From Hymenobacter sedentarius (lineage in GTDB: Bacteria > Bacteroidota > Bacteroidia > Cytophagales > Hymenobacteraceae), in NCBI RefSeq assembly GCF_001507645.1, contig NZ_CP013909.1:4278001-4342000 (forward strand): a stretch of DNA of 64,000 bases, given 5' to 3'. The notes beneath the pieces were generated by a model. The model did not search any database. It was not told the DNA's origin and saw only the letters and a program-made list of their open reading frames with translations. Numbering within the stretch: position 1 is the first letter of the stretch; every line of letters starts with the position of its first letter. Below, one piece after another: positions 1 to 9,132 of the stretch. Position numbers and translations under genes: made by a program.

Positions 1-667
1 CGTTTACCTGCCCGTGAGCACCCACCACGGCGAAACCATCACGGTACCCAAGGTGACGGGCATGAACGTGGCCGACCTGGAAAACTACCTCGACGAGCGC
101 AAACTGGCCTATTTCGTGGACGACTCCAGCTACAGCCCCAACATCCGGCCGTTTACGGTGCTGGTGCAGGACCCCGCGCCCGGCGAAAAAGTGAAGGAAG
201 GCCGCAAAATCTACCTGCAGGTGAGCATGAAGAACCCGCCGGTAATTAAGATGCCCAAGCTCACCGACGGTTCGATGAAAAACGCCCAGCTCATCCTCAA
301 CAGCTACGACCTGGTGGTGGGCCAAATCCAGCTGGTGCCCGACCTGGCGCAGAATGCCGTGCTCAAGCAATTGGTCAACGGCAAGGAAATAGCCCCCGGC
401 GCCCCCATTGCCAAAGGCACCCGGGTAGACTTGGTGGTGGGCGACGGTCAGGGCAACCAAACCTTCCCCGTGCCTAAACTGGTGGACATGCCCGAAGACG
501 AAGCCATTACCCTGCTCATTGGCCAGGGCCTGCAAAAAGGCGAAGTATTTGAGTTGCCCGCCGAGGCAGGCCAGACGCCCGGCACGGTGGTGCGCCAGCG
601 CCCCATTTACGGCCCCGACGCCACCATCCGCATGGGCCAGCTAGTGGATATCTGGGTGGCTAAATAA
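1..667 (+). CDS. PASTA-domain protein, 5' end outside window
   Basis: The reading frame is open from the window edge, so the gene starts upstream; the GTG at 14 is probably internal because codons 5' of it (V-Y-L-P) continue the fold. About 220 residues are visible, made of three tandem PASTA repeats (roughly 70 residues each) with repeated 'VP(K)(L/V)xxMxxxxA' starts such as VTGMNVADLE and LVDMPEDEAI. PASTA repeats bind muropeptides or act as extracytoplasmic spacers. In Bacteroidota such proteins usually have one N-terminal membrane anchor and no kinase domain; that part lies outside. The gene ends 91 bp before the next gene on the same strand. Confidence 0.85.
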   Translation, partial: VYLPVSTHHGETITVPKVTGMNVADLENYLDERKLAYFVDDSSYSPNIRPFTVLVQDPAPGEKVKEGRKIYLQVSMKNPPVIKMPKLTDGSMKNAQLILNSYDLVVGQIQLVPDLAQNAVLKQLVNGKEIAPGAPIAKGTRVDLVVGDGQGNQTFPVPKLVDMPEDEAITLLIGQGLQKGEVFELPAEAGQTPGTVVRQRPIYGPDATIRMGQLVDIWVAK

Positions 668-758
668 GCAGGCAACCCCGCGGCGCGGCCACTTGTATAG
701 CGTTGGAGATAAGCAATATTCTGCTGCGCCCGGCGTTGCCGGGCCTTAGGTTCTCTAT

Positions 759-2708
759 ATGACAACACTTTTCCGCAAGTATGGCTGCCGTCTGCTGCCG
801 GCGCTGCTTTTGGCTGCCGGAACGGCTTCGGCCCAGGTAGCCCCGGCCCTGCCCCTGGCCGCCGACCCCGCCCGGGCCGCTTACGCCCCTTCGGCCGCCG
901 AACGCCTGGCCCTGCGGCGCGGCACCACGGCCCTGGCCCTGCCTTTCTTCGACGACTTTACCTCGCCCCTCGAAGGCCGGCCCAAGGTGCAAAACTGGCT
1001 GCCCACCGGGGGCGCCCTGGTGAGCAACCGCCTGGCGGTGCAGCCCCTCACCCGCGGGGCCGCCACCCTCGACGGCCTCCGGGCCAACGGGCAGAGCTAC
1101 AGCGGCGTTATCAACAGCTCCTACGGCACCATCGACTCGCTGACGTCGCAACCCATTAACCTGGGCGGCCTCAGCACCAGCGACCAGGTGTACCTCAGCT
1201 TTGGCTGGCAAGCCGGCAGCATTGTGGGCGTGCCCAACGGCAACACCAGCAGCACGCCCGTGCGCCTGGAGCTCTTTCTGAAAACCAATACCGGCACCTG
1301 GGAATCGGCGTGGGTGTACCGCAGCGCCCGCCAGCGCACGCCTTTCAAGCAGCAGGTAATTGACCTGAACGCGGCTAAGTACCTGCACGGCGACTTCCAG
1401 TTTATGTTTATCGCCAGCGGCAATACGTCCGACAACAGCGACGGCTTCAGCGTGGACTACGTGGTGCTGGACCGCGGCCGCACGCGCGGCCTCGCCGACA
1501 CCACTTTCGTCGACATTGCCACCAGCGCGGGCCTGCGCGGCGGCAACCCCTCGGGGGGGCTGCGCAGCCCGTTGCGCCGGTTCGCGGCAATGCCGGTGTG
1601 GCAGTTCAACGCCGCCGCCCCGCCCACCAGCGAGCTCAACCCTCGCCTGGGCGTGAACATCAGCAACCTGAACGCGGGCTTGCTGCCCATTCCCATCAAT
1701 GTATTCGGCACCGTGCGGGAGCTGCCCGCAGGCGCGCCACTCGGCAACTGGCTGCAAGCCAGCCGCGCGTTGCCCGTCAACCCCCGCCAGGACAGCGTGA
1801 CGGGCCACGCCAACCGCGTAGCCGTGCCCACCTCCGGCACGCCCAAAACCCTGCGCTACACCCTGGCCCTCAACACGCAGGAAGGCAACCCGCGCACGCT
1901 GCCCAACGACACGATTTTTCGGGACGTGGAGCTGAATAATTATTACGCCTACGACGATGGCACGGCCGAAAACATCACCCAGCTCATTCCCTACTCCACG
2001 GGGCAGGCCTCGGCGTTTGCCTACCGCTTCGACCTCAACCAGCCCGACTACGTGCGTGCCCTGCGCCTGTACCCGGTGTTCACCGCCTCGGACCGCGCCA
2101 GCCGGTCGGTGACCGTGAGCGTGTGGGACGATGCCTCGGGCCAGCCCAACCCCGTGCCCCGCGCGGCCAAGACGGTGGTAATGCCCAACCCCCTGCCCAC
2201 GGGGTGGCAGTATTTTGAAGTCACCTTCGACCAGCCCGTTCGCGTGACGGGCAGCTTTTACGTGGGCTTCTCGCAGCCGTCGCAGGGCCGCGACCTGCAC
2301 TACGGCCTCGACCTGAACAGCACTTTCCCAGCCAAGCACCTCTGGCGCCGCGACAACACCGGTGCCTGGGACACCGCCAACTTTGTTCCCCGGGGCACAG
2401 CGCCGCGCGGCGCCCTGATGATGCGCCCCGTGATGACCAATAACGTGGCCACCGCCACCGCCGCGGCCCGCGAAGCGGCGGCCTACAGTCTCTACCCTAA
2501 CCCTGCGCACGGCACCGTCAGTATTGCCGGCCCGGCCTTTGCCCGCGCGGCCGTGCTCGATGCCGTGGGCCGCACCATTTGGGAGCAGCCCACCGCGCAG
2601 GCGGGCCAGCCCAAGCTCACCCTGCCCTTCTTGCCGGCCGGCGTTTACACCGTTCGGCTCACTTTGGCCGATGGCCGTACTGTTGGGCGGCGCCTCCTGC
2701 TGGAATGA
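759..2708 (+). CDS. Exported protein with T9SS C-terminal sorting domain
   Basis: A 649-residue protein with a signal peptide (LLPALLLAAGTASA, cleavage near residue 25) and a C-terminal type IX secretion sorting domain of about 75 residues that begins YSLYPNPAHGTVSI and ends in a basic-rich tail (VGRRLLLE). The T9SS carries such proteins over the outer membrane and attaches or releases them. The central 500 residues look like beta-sandwich segments (GTWESAWVYRS, SFYVGFSQPS) but I recognise no enzyme motif. A hairpin terminator follows within 30 bp. The substrate or role is unknown. Confidence 0.88.
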   Translation: MTTLFRKYGCRLLPALLLAAGTASAQVAPALPLAADPARAAYAPSAAERLALRRGTTALALPFFDDFTSPLEGRPKVQNWLPTGGALVSNRLAVQPLTRGAATLDGLRANGQSYSGVINSSYGTIDSLTSQPINLGGLSTSDQVYLSFGWQAGSIVGVPNGNTSSTPVRLELFLKTNTGTWESAWVYRSARQRTPFKQQVIDLNAAKYLHGDFQFMFIASGNTSDNSDGFSVDYVVLDRGRTRGLADTTFVDIATSAGLRGGNPSGGLRSPLRRFAAMPVWQFNAAAPPTSELNPRLGVNISNLNAGLLPIPINVFGTVRELPAGAPLGNWLQASRALPVNPRQDSVTGHANRVAVPTSGTPKTLRYTLALNTQEGNPRTLPNDTIFRDVELNNYYAYDDGTAENITQLIPYSTGQASAFAYRFDLNQPDYVRALRLYPVFTASDRASRSVTVSVWDDASGQPNPVPRAAKTVVMPNPLPTGWQYFEVTFDQPVRVTGSFYVGFSQPSQGRDLHYGLDLNSTFPAKHLWRRDNTGAWDTANFVPRGTAPRGALMMRPVMTNNVATATAAAREAAAYSLYPNPAHGTVSIAGPAFARAAVLDAVGRTIWEQPTAQAGQPKLTLPFLPAGVYTVRLTLADGRTVGRRLLLE

Positions 2709-2733
2709 CGCAACAGAAACCACCGCGCACAAA

Positions 2734-2762
2734 AAAGCCCGCCAGTTAATCTGGCGGGCTTT
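2734..2762. terminator. Bidirectional rho-independent terminator
   Basis: A perfect 9-bp stem (GCCCGCCAG/CTGGCGGGC) with loop TTAAT, flanked by AAA on the left and TTT on the right, so it can end transcription both ways. It sits between the convergent T9SS-protein and FAS1-protein genes. Confidence 0.85.
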
Positions 2763-2829
2763 CTTGTATTCTCACCATGAGGGAAGTACCCCTAAATTGG
2801 TTACTTCCTTTATGCTAATACCAGCTTAC

Positions 2830-3669
2830 TTATTTAGCTGGCATCAGCACAGTATCGATAACGTGGGTTACGCCGTTGCTGGAAATAACGTCGGGAATGG
2901 TCACGCGGGCCATGCCACCTTTGGCATCCTTAATCATTACCCCGTTGCCATTCTTCATCACAATCAGCTGCTCGCCTTCCACGGTGGTGAGCACCTGGCC
3001 GGGCGTAAGATTGCCGGCGGTGTAGCGGCCGGGCACTACGTGGTAGGTCAGGATTTTGGTGAGCGTGGGTTTCATCCCGGGGGTCACCAGCGAGTTCATG
3101 GTGCCGGCGGGCAGCTTGTCAAACGCGGCGTTGGTGGGGGCAAATACCGTGAAGGGGCCGGCGCCTTTCAGGGTTTCGGCCAGGCCGGCGGCTTTCACGG
3201 CAGCCACCAGCGTGGTGTGGTCGGAGCTACCCGCGGCATTGTCTACGATGTCTTTATCTGCGGTCATCATGGCGCCGCCCACCATCACGCCGCCCGTGCC
3301 GGTGCCCATGGCTCCGGCACCCGTGGCACCTGTGCCGGTAGCGCCGGTTCCAGTGGCACCCATTCCGGTGGCTCCGGCAGCCCCGGTTCCGGTGGCGCCC
3401 GTGCCCATATCGCCGGAGCTAGTGGCCGAGCCGCTCATCGTGCCATCGGCGCGAGGCTTGGTCTTCGCTTTCATTTTGTCGCCGGCATCCGATTTGCCTT
3501 TGACTTTCATCTTGCCATCGTCGGCCATTTTGGTTTTGGTCGTCGTCCCATCGACCTTCGTTTTGGTTTTTTCGGCGTCGCTCTTGGCTTTCACCACATC
3601 CTGGGCGAATGCAGGCGCGGCAATGGCTGCGCTCAGGGCTAGAGTAGCTAAGAAAGGTTTGAGGTTCAT
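2830..3669 (-). CDS. Secreted fasciclin (FAS1) domain protein with Gly/Thr-rich linker
   Basis: I chose the start at 3669 because it gives a clean signal peptide (MNLKPFLATLALSAAIAAPA, cut after AFA); the frame extends 30 codons further upstream without such a signal. The mature protein has a Lys/Asp-rich charged segment (KTKTKVDGTTTKTK), then a low-complexity Gly-Ala-Thr linker of about 45 residues, then one FAS1 domain (about residues 145-279). The FAS1 domain shows the H1 and H2 boxes (GPFTVFAPTNAAF; YHVVPGRYT) and the ending THVIDTVLMP. FAS1 domains mediate adhesion or matrix binding. Length is longer than the usual 180-190-residue bacterial FAS1 protein because of the linker. Confidence 0.9.
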   Translation of the reverse strand: MNLKPFLATLALSAAIAAPAFAQDVVKAKSDAEKTKTKVDGTTTKTKMADDGKMKVKGKSDAGDKMKAKTKPRADGTMSGSATSSGDMGTGATGTGAAGATGMGATGTGATGTGATGAGAMGTGTGGVMVGGAMMTADKDIVDNAAGSSDHTTLVAAVKAAGLAETLKGAGPFTVFAPTNAAFDKLPAGTMNSLVTPGMKPTLTKILTYHVVPGRYTAGNLTPGQVLTTVEGEQLIVMKNGNGVMIKDAKGGMARVTIPDVISSNGVTHVIDTVLMPAK

Positions 3670-4897
3670 GGCGTTGGGGTTGAGTGAAAGAAATGCGGTA
3701 AGCCATCTATACGTAATCAGCCACCACTTTGGATGTAACCCATTGAGGAGCTTAAACATAAATCAATGTCTATCTGACTAGAATTCGGCACCAAACCCGC
3801 CCTTTCCTCCAAGGCTTTGGTCAACTTAACCAAGCAGCCGAACCTCACTCATTCATTGCCCAATCTAGCTAGCAGCTAGACGGTTGTACCCTACCCTCCA
3901 GCTCCTGCCAAAAGACGTCCAGCCACGAGACTGAAACACCCTAAAGCCCGAACTGGTCTTCGACCAGTAGTATAGTATAAGCACTGACGCGACTACGAGG
4001 AGCCCACGGGTGCCCTCCCCGACGAAGCGCGACCGCGCCCGAATAGCCTCTAAGCACGAGTTACCGCAGGACATCAGCTACACTACCAACGAAGTGGAGC
4101 TTCTCCTGCCGGCCAGCCACATTCCCACTAAGGGCACCAAGACCTTCTACTCCCTTCTGACCCACACCCAGCGCCACGAAATGGCCCAAGAGCTCGAATG
4201 AACCCGAAGCCATCGAAATTGTGCCGATTCCACTGGTATAAGCCGAAGACCGGATGCCACGCGGCGAAATACGAGCGGCGCGCAATGACGCTTTGGCTGC
4301 TTACGCTTTGCAGTCTCCAGCAATAAGGCCGTTGATTGAGCTGTGGACAGCACAGGCTCATCACCCAATGGCATCCGGTCGGACTCAGCTGATATTATCC
4401 CTATCCTCGGATAATTCGCTGCATTTTATGCAGTTACTGACCTGGGCACACTTGTAGTGCCAGGGTTTTTCGCTGCAGCGCCTCGGTTCCCCGCAGTGGG
4501 GCGTGGAAGCGATGCCAATAGTTCCTGACGCAGCCGCAGCATCTGTGCCCGGCGCTCCTCTTGTTTGCGTGCGGCGTATGCTTCGTACGCCAAGTCTAAT
4601 GCTGTTTTCATGCCGAAATGTATGGATAAAATGTAATTAAATACAAAAAAAATATCTTTTTTATTTTTCTAAAGCTCAGCTTTTGCTGCTAAAGCCACAG
4701 CCTGCACCATCACGCAACATTCTGGAATTGTGGAAGCAATTTCTCACCACACAGCTAGCATGGAGTCGAGCCGATTTCAGCTCAATTTCTTCATGAGCTG
4801 CATAGCCTCACAGTCGCTTAACAAAGCCAAGCGGCCCTACCTACAGGAGCCACCTTTAGGGAGAAATGCCCACTCGTTGTGGATTATAATAAACAAA
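3670..4897. other. Gene-poor interval
   Basis: About 1.2 kb without a recognisable gene. Short open frames near 4010-4200 (+) and 4254-4457 (+) show no family signature; the segment could hold decayed coding DNA. Near 4612-4680 there is a run of A/T-rich sequence that could be a promoter for the small minus-strand frame listed separately. Confidence 0.5.
4426..4611 (-). CDS. Possible small 61-residue protein
   Basis: An ATG-started frame that follows an AT-rich stretch (4612-4680), as expected of a promoter. The N-terminal half is charged and helical (AYAARKQEERRAQMLRLRQ), the C-terminal half is Pro/Ala/Gly-rich and looks disordered. No family recognised; the call rests on composition and promoter context only. 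Confidence 0.35.
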   Translation of the reverse strand: MKTALDLAYEAYAARKQEERRAQMLRLRQELLASLPRPTAGNRGAAAKNPGTTSVPRSVTA

Positions 4898-4930
4898 AAA
4901 GGTCTCCCCGCTTTCGCGGGGAGACCTTTC
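4898..4930 (-). terminator. Rho-independent terminator of the IPT/TIG gene
   Basis: A perfect 11-bp stem (GGTCTCCCCGC/GCGGGGAGACC) with loop TTTC. Seven A's at 4894-4900 give a U-tract on the minus strand, so it ends the large gene that stops at 4961. Confidence 0.85.
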
Positions 4931-4960
4931 TAAACAGCCTGGTAGGCTAGGTAAACCTGA

Positions 4961-7900
4961 CTATTGCTTCTGGATGCGACGCACAGCGGTTACGTTGCCC
5001 TGCCGTACTTCGAGCAGGTACGAACCCGCAGCGAGTGAGCTAGGCAACAGCAATTGCTTGTCAGCTGCCAGGGCCGCCATGGGCACCACTACGCGGCCGG
5101 TGAGGTCACGCAGGGCGACCTGGGCAGCGCCCGAACCGGGCAGGGCCACCGTTACACGGTCCTGGAAGGGGTTGGGGTAAACCGACAGGCCGGGCAGGTT
5201 CTTGCTGGCCAGCGTGACCGAAACCAGGTTGAACGTAGCCGTGCTGGTAGCGGTGCCACCAGGCGTAACCACCGCGATGAAGCCGCTTACGCTGCCCGTG
5301 CCCGTGGGCAACACCAAGGTGATGCTCGTGGGCGAGTCTACCGTGAAGGAAGTAACCGCGAAGCTGCCAATCGTGACGGCAGTAGCACCCGTAAAGTTGG
5401 TGCCGGTGATGGTAACGGTAGTGGTGGGGCCGCCCGTGGTGGGCGTGAAGCTCGCAATGGTGGGCGCAGCAGCCGTTACCACAAACGTGAAACCAGCGGT
5501 GGTACCGCCGCCGGGGGCCGCGTTAGTTACCGTTACGAGGTAGCTGCCGGCGGTGGCGACGGCCGAAGCCGGTACCGCGGCCGTGAGCTGCGTGGCCGAT
5601 ACATACGTGGTAGTCAGAGCCACACCGTTAAACGTCACCGTCGAGCCGGTGATGAAGTTGGTGCCGTCCACGGTCAGGGTGAAGGCGGCGCTGCCGGCCA
5701 CGGTGGTGGCGGGGGCAATGCCCGAAATGGTGGGAACCGGATTGGGCACCAGCACCGTGAACGTAGTGGTGCTGGTGGCCGTGCCAGTAGGCGTGGTCAC
5801 TGCAATGGCGCCCGAGGTGGCTGCGGCTGGTACCGTGAAGGTCAGGCTGGTGGCGCTTACCACCGTGAAGCCGGTGATGGCGACCCCGTTCAGGGTAACA
5901 GCCGTCGCGCCGGTAAAATCGGTACCGGTTACGGTTACGAGCGTGCCGGGCAGGGCGCTGGCCGGCGTGAAGCTGGCGATGGTCGGAGCAGGCACGGTTA
6001 CGGTGAAGGTGGCAGCCGCCGAGGTGCCGCCGCCGGGAGCCGGGTTGGTCACCGTCACGTTGTAAGCACCGGCGGTGGTTAGGGCCGAAGCCGACAGGGC
6101 CGCGGTGAGCTGCGTAGCCGATACGTACGTGGTGGTCAGGGCCGCTCCATTAAAGTTCACCACCGAGGTGGCCAGGAAATTGGTGCCATTCACGGTGAGG
6201 GTTTGAGCTGCTGCGCCCGCGATGGCGGTAGCCGGTGCCAGGGTCGTGATGGTAGCCACCGGGTTGGGCGCAATTACCGTGAAGCTGGTGGTGCTGGTGG
6301 CAGTACCCGTGGGGGTAGTCACGGCGATAACGCCGGACGTAGCCGTAGCGGGCACGGCAAACGTGATGGTCTGCGCATCAACCACGGTGTAGCCGGTGAT
6401 GGCAACGCCATTCAGCGTAACGGCGGTAGCGCCGGTGAAGTCCGTGCCGGTGATGGTAACCGTGGCGGCGGCCAGGCCGCTGGTGGGCGTGAAGCTCGTG
6501 ATGGTAGGCGCCGGAACGGTAACGCTGAACGTGGCATTGGCCGAAGTGCCGCCGCCAGGAGCGGCATTCGTTACGCTAACGTTGAAAGTACCCGCCGTAG
6601 CAACGGCCGTAGCCGGAACCGCTGCGGTGAGCTGGGTGGCGGACACGTACGTGGTAGTCAGGGCCGTGCCGTTGAAGTTCACGACCGACCCGCTGATGAA
6701 GTTGGTGCCGTTAACGGTCAGAGTCAACGCGCCGCTGCCGGCTACGGCCGTGGCGGGCGTGATGCTCGCAATGGTCGGGGCCGGGTTGTCGGCGATGAAC
6801 GTCAACGTGCCGGTGCTGGTAGCCGTGCCGAAAGGCGTGGTAACGGCCAGGGTACCACTGGTAGCGCCAACCGGCACCACGAAGGTGAGGGTGGTGGCAT
6901 TAACCACGGTGAAGCCGGTGACGGCCACACCATTGAGCGTCAGAGCCGTGGCGCCGGTGAAATCCGTGCCCGTCACCGTAACCGTGGTGCCGGCTGCCGC
7001 CGAGGTAGGCGTGAAGCTGGCGATGGTAGGTGCTAATGCGAAGTTGGTGATGGAGATGTCATCAACGTTGATGCGGGGAAGGGTAGCGGGGGCAGTGACA
7101 GTGGTGGTGGTGTTGCTAATGCGGAAACGCACGTTGCCAACTTGGTTCACCGTGAAGGTATAGGGCGTGAGCGTAGCCGTGAGGGCCGCTGGAGCACCGG
7201 GGACCGTAGTGAAAGTAGCACCGCCATCGGTCGATTTTTCAAGGATGAAGCTAGTGGATGCGTCGTTGCCGTACAGGGCCGCATTTACGGTTACTACACC
7301 TGCGCCGGTCGGCTTGTCAAAGTCCATGCGGATGAAGCCAGCCCGGATACGGGCCGATTTCAGGCCGTTAAACCTATCAGCAAAGGAGGTGCCGATGAGA
7401 GCATCGGAGAAGGTCCAGATTCCACTAGCCAAGCCCACCGTGTCAACCGCGTAACCTCCTTTGGCACCCTTTTCAATATTCTCAAAGGCACCGGCTGTGC
7501 TGGGGTTACTCACAATGAAGGTGAGACTGTTTGAGGTGCCGCCTGCGCTCGTGACGGTAACCGGGAAACTGCCTGCAGTGGCCAAAGCCGTGGATGGGAT
7601 AGTTACAACCAGCGAAGTTGCCGTGCTGCTGGTCTGGGTGTAGCTTACCCCGTTAAAATCGACCGTCGAAGCAGGAGTAAAGTTCGTGCCCTTAATAGTC
7701 AGCGTAATATCGGGGCCTCCGGCTACCCGGGCATTAGGGGTGAGTCCCGACGATGTGGAAAGGGTAGGCGGCAGGTAGAAGATTCCAGTGCTAGTAGCTG
7801 TCCCGTCTGGAGTAGTGACGGAAATGGTGCCATTAGTAGCCGTGGCCGGTACAGTAAAGGTGATGGTTTGGGCATCCACTACAGCGAAGCTGGTAGCAGC

Positions 7901-8197
7901 CACCCCGTTGAGCTTCACAGCGGTTGCGCCCGTAAAGTCGGTGCCCGTAATGGTAACCAGCGTGCCGGTGCCTACTGCGCCGCCCGTTCCCGAAGTGGGG
8001 GTGAAGCTGGTGATGGTAGGCACCGCCGTTACGCCCCGCAACGCGGCCGCGTGAATGCTGGCCTTGGCGCAAGTAATGGAAGCCAGGTCCGCGGCTTGGG
8101 CTGAGGAAACAGCAACCATCAGCCCCAGTGCGGTGGCAAATTGATTGATTTTGTTTCCTAAACGCCCATGGGCATTAGAAAAGGAAAAGTGTTTCAT
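4961..8197 (-). CDS. Large nine-domain IPT/TIG adhesin-like protein with T9SS sorting domain
   Basis: A 1078-residue protein. I chose the start at 8197, which gives a signal peptide ending SSAQA; 42 upstream in-frame codons have no signal features. The body is an array of nine immunoglobulin-like IPT/TIG domains of about 80-90 residues. Two sequence types alternate: one begins APTIASFTP with TGTDFTGATAVTLNG, the other begins NPxPTIxxIxP with VNGTNFxxxSxVxFNG. Between domains two and three sits a different insert of about 155 residues (NIEKGAKGGYAVDTVGL to RINVDDISI) that resembles a beta-sandwich found in Bacteroidota secreted proteins. The C-terminus is a T9SS sorting domain (LSVYPNPFQDRVTV). 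It is likely a surface or secreted adhesin. Confidence 0.9.
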   Translation of the reverse strand: MKHFSFSNAHGRLGNKINQFATALGLMVAVSSAQAADLASITCAKASIHAAALRGVTAVPTITSFTPTSGTGGAVGTGTLVTITGTDFTGATAVKLNGVAATSFAVVDAQTITFTVPATATNGTISVTTPDGTATSTGIFYLPPTLSTSSGLTPNARVAGGPDITLTIKGTNFTPASTVDFNGVSYTQTSSTATSLVVTIPSTALATAGSFPVTVTSAGGTSNSLTFIVSNPSTAGAFENIEKGAKGGYAVDTVGLASGIWTFSDALIGTSFADRFNGLKSARIRAGFIRMDFDKPTGAGVVTVNAALYGNDASTSFILEKSTDGGATFTTVPGAPAALTATLTPYTFTVNQVGNVRFRISNTTTTVTAPATLPRINVDDISITNFALAPTIASFTPTSAAAGTTVTVTGTDFTGATALTLNGVAVTGFTVVNATTLTFVVPVGATSGTLAVTTPFGTATSTGTLTFIADNPAPTIASITPATAVAGSGALTLTVNGTNFISGSVVNFNGTALTTTYVSATQLTAAVPATAVATAGTFNVSVTNAAPGGGTSANATFSVTVPAPTITSFTPTSGLAAATVTITGTDFTGATAVTLNGVAITGYTVVDAQTITFAVPATATSGVIAVTTPTGTATSTTSFTVIAPNPVATITTLAPATAIAGAAAQTLTVNGTNFLATSVVNFNGAALTTTYVSATQLTAALSASALTTAGAYNVTVTNPAPGGGTSAAATFTVTVPAPTIASFTPASALPGTLVTVTGTDFTGATAVTLNGVAITGFTVVSATSLTFTVPAAATSGAIAVTTPTGTATSTTTFTVLVPNPVPTISGIAPATTVAGSAAFTLTVDGTNFITGSTVTFNGVALTTTYVSATQLTAAVPASAVATAGSYLVTVTNAAPGGGTTAGFTFVVTAAAPTIASFTPTTGGPTTTVTITGTNFTGATAVTIGSFAVTSFTVDSPTSITLVLPTGTGSVSGFIAVVTPGGTATSTATFNLVSVTLASKNLPGLSVYPNPFQDRVTVALPGSGAAQVALRDLTGRVVVPMAALAADKQLLLPSSLAAGSYLLEVRQGNVTAVRRIQKQ

Positions 8198-8697
8198 AGT
8201 CTTGAAAAAGTGAAAATAAATGGGTAGAATTAAAACGAAGATATAAGGAGAATATGGACATATAGCGCAATTGGACACACTTTGAACAAAAAAATAATAC
8301 TCAGTCTTAGAAGCTGAGTGCAATTCCCAAGCTGAGCACTGAGTTATTGCCTAATATCCAATAAGCTAGCCTTTCCGCCGGCGGCAAAATGCGGCCGCGT
8401 TCAGCTTTAACCCGAGAAAGCAAAATGCCCCGAGCGGCCGTACTGATGGGGGTTTATTGGGCAAAAAGCACCCAGCTACAGCGAGGTGCTCACGGCAGCA
8501 AATGTCAAAAGGCTTATGCCTGAGACTGCCTCGTCCCCTTATGATTACCTGATACTTAAGCGTGGCTAGTGGCCATGCGGCGGCGGCCAGGATGCCGTCC
8601 CGAGCGCAGAAGCCACGCGATTAGCCTGTTAAAAACTCCAAAGTTGAGCTAAACCCGGGGCACCTTTTCCTCCCACTCCCTTGGGAGTGCCTCCCTC
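8198..8697. other. Intergenic, nothing clear
   Basis: About 500 bp. The right end (8674-8689) has a short 7-bp hairpin (CACTCCC TT GGGAGTG) just beyond the stop of the cupredoxin gene, a weak terminator candidate. I see no gene. Confidence 0.4.
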
Positions 8698-9075
8698 CTA
8701 CTTCACCACGATGGCCCCGCGGAGCATGCCCATGCCGCAGGTAAACTCGAAGCGCCCGGCCTGCTGCGGCAACAGCTCCACCAGGGTTGTCTGGAAGGCG
8801 GGCAAGTCGCGCCGGATGCTGAAGTCGGGCATCAGCAATTCCTCGGAGCAGCTGTTCTCCTCGTCGCGGTAAAAGTTGAGCTGCACGGGCTTGCCGCGCT
8901 CCACCTCGATTACATTGGGCGAGTAGCCGCCTTTCACGGTAATGTCTACTTCCTGCACGCCGCTGGACGACGACACCGCACTGGCGGTTTGGTGGGGTGA
9001 AAAGAAGAAGTACCAGAGCACGAACCCCGCCAGGATCAGCCCAACAACGGTGACGATGATAGCAGCCGTATCCAT
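8698..9075 (-). CDS. Membrane-anchored cupredoxin-like protein
   Basis: A 125-residue protein with one N-terminal membrane helix (AAIIVTVVGLILAGFVLWYFF, truncated here) and a C-terminal cupredoxin fold (residues 42-125; Cupredoxin_1-type). The metal-site region reads NSCSEE ... FTCGMGM, so two Cys and one or two Met are available, but there is no histidine in the folded domain. Its stop is followed by a gap; on the 5' side it lies 58 bp downstream of the copA stop, same strand, so the two probably form a copper-handling operon in which this protein would trap or pass on Cu(I). Confidence 0.85.
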   Translation of the reverse strand: MDTAAIIVTVVGLILAGFVLWYFFFSPHQTASAVSSSSGVQEVDITVKGGYSPNVIEVERGKPVQLNFYRDEENSCSEELLMPDFSIRRDLPAFQTTLVELLPQQAGRFEFTCGMGMLRGAIVVK

Positions 9076-9132
9076 TTTACATGAGGAATGAAGCGTGAGA
9101 AATGAGGAATTACGGGGCTGAATTCTGCAGTC

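Noticed and set aside
660-2732. A 690-codon open frame antisense to the T9SS protein, rich in Gly, Ala, Val, His and Arg
   Set aside because: It is the GC-rich shadow of the real gene: composition without hydrophobic core, no motif, and it runs through the terminator at 2734. The plus-strand frame has signal peptide and sorting domain.
4010-4457. Two short plus-strand frames (about 63 and 67 codons) in the gene-poor interval
   Set aside because: No signature, no clear promoter, and a stop pattern that suggests chance or decayed DNA.
4961-8197. The repetitive stretch as a possible CRISPR or satellite array
   Set aside because: Repeats are imperfect, 240-270 bp long, in frame, and encode TIG domains.
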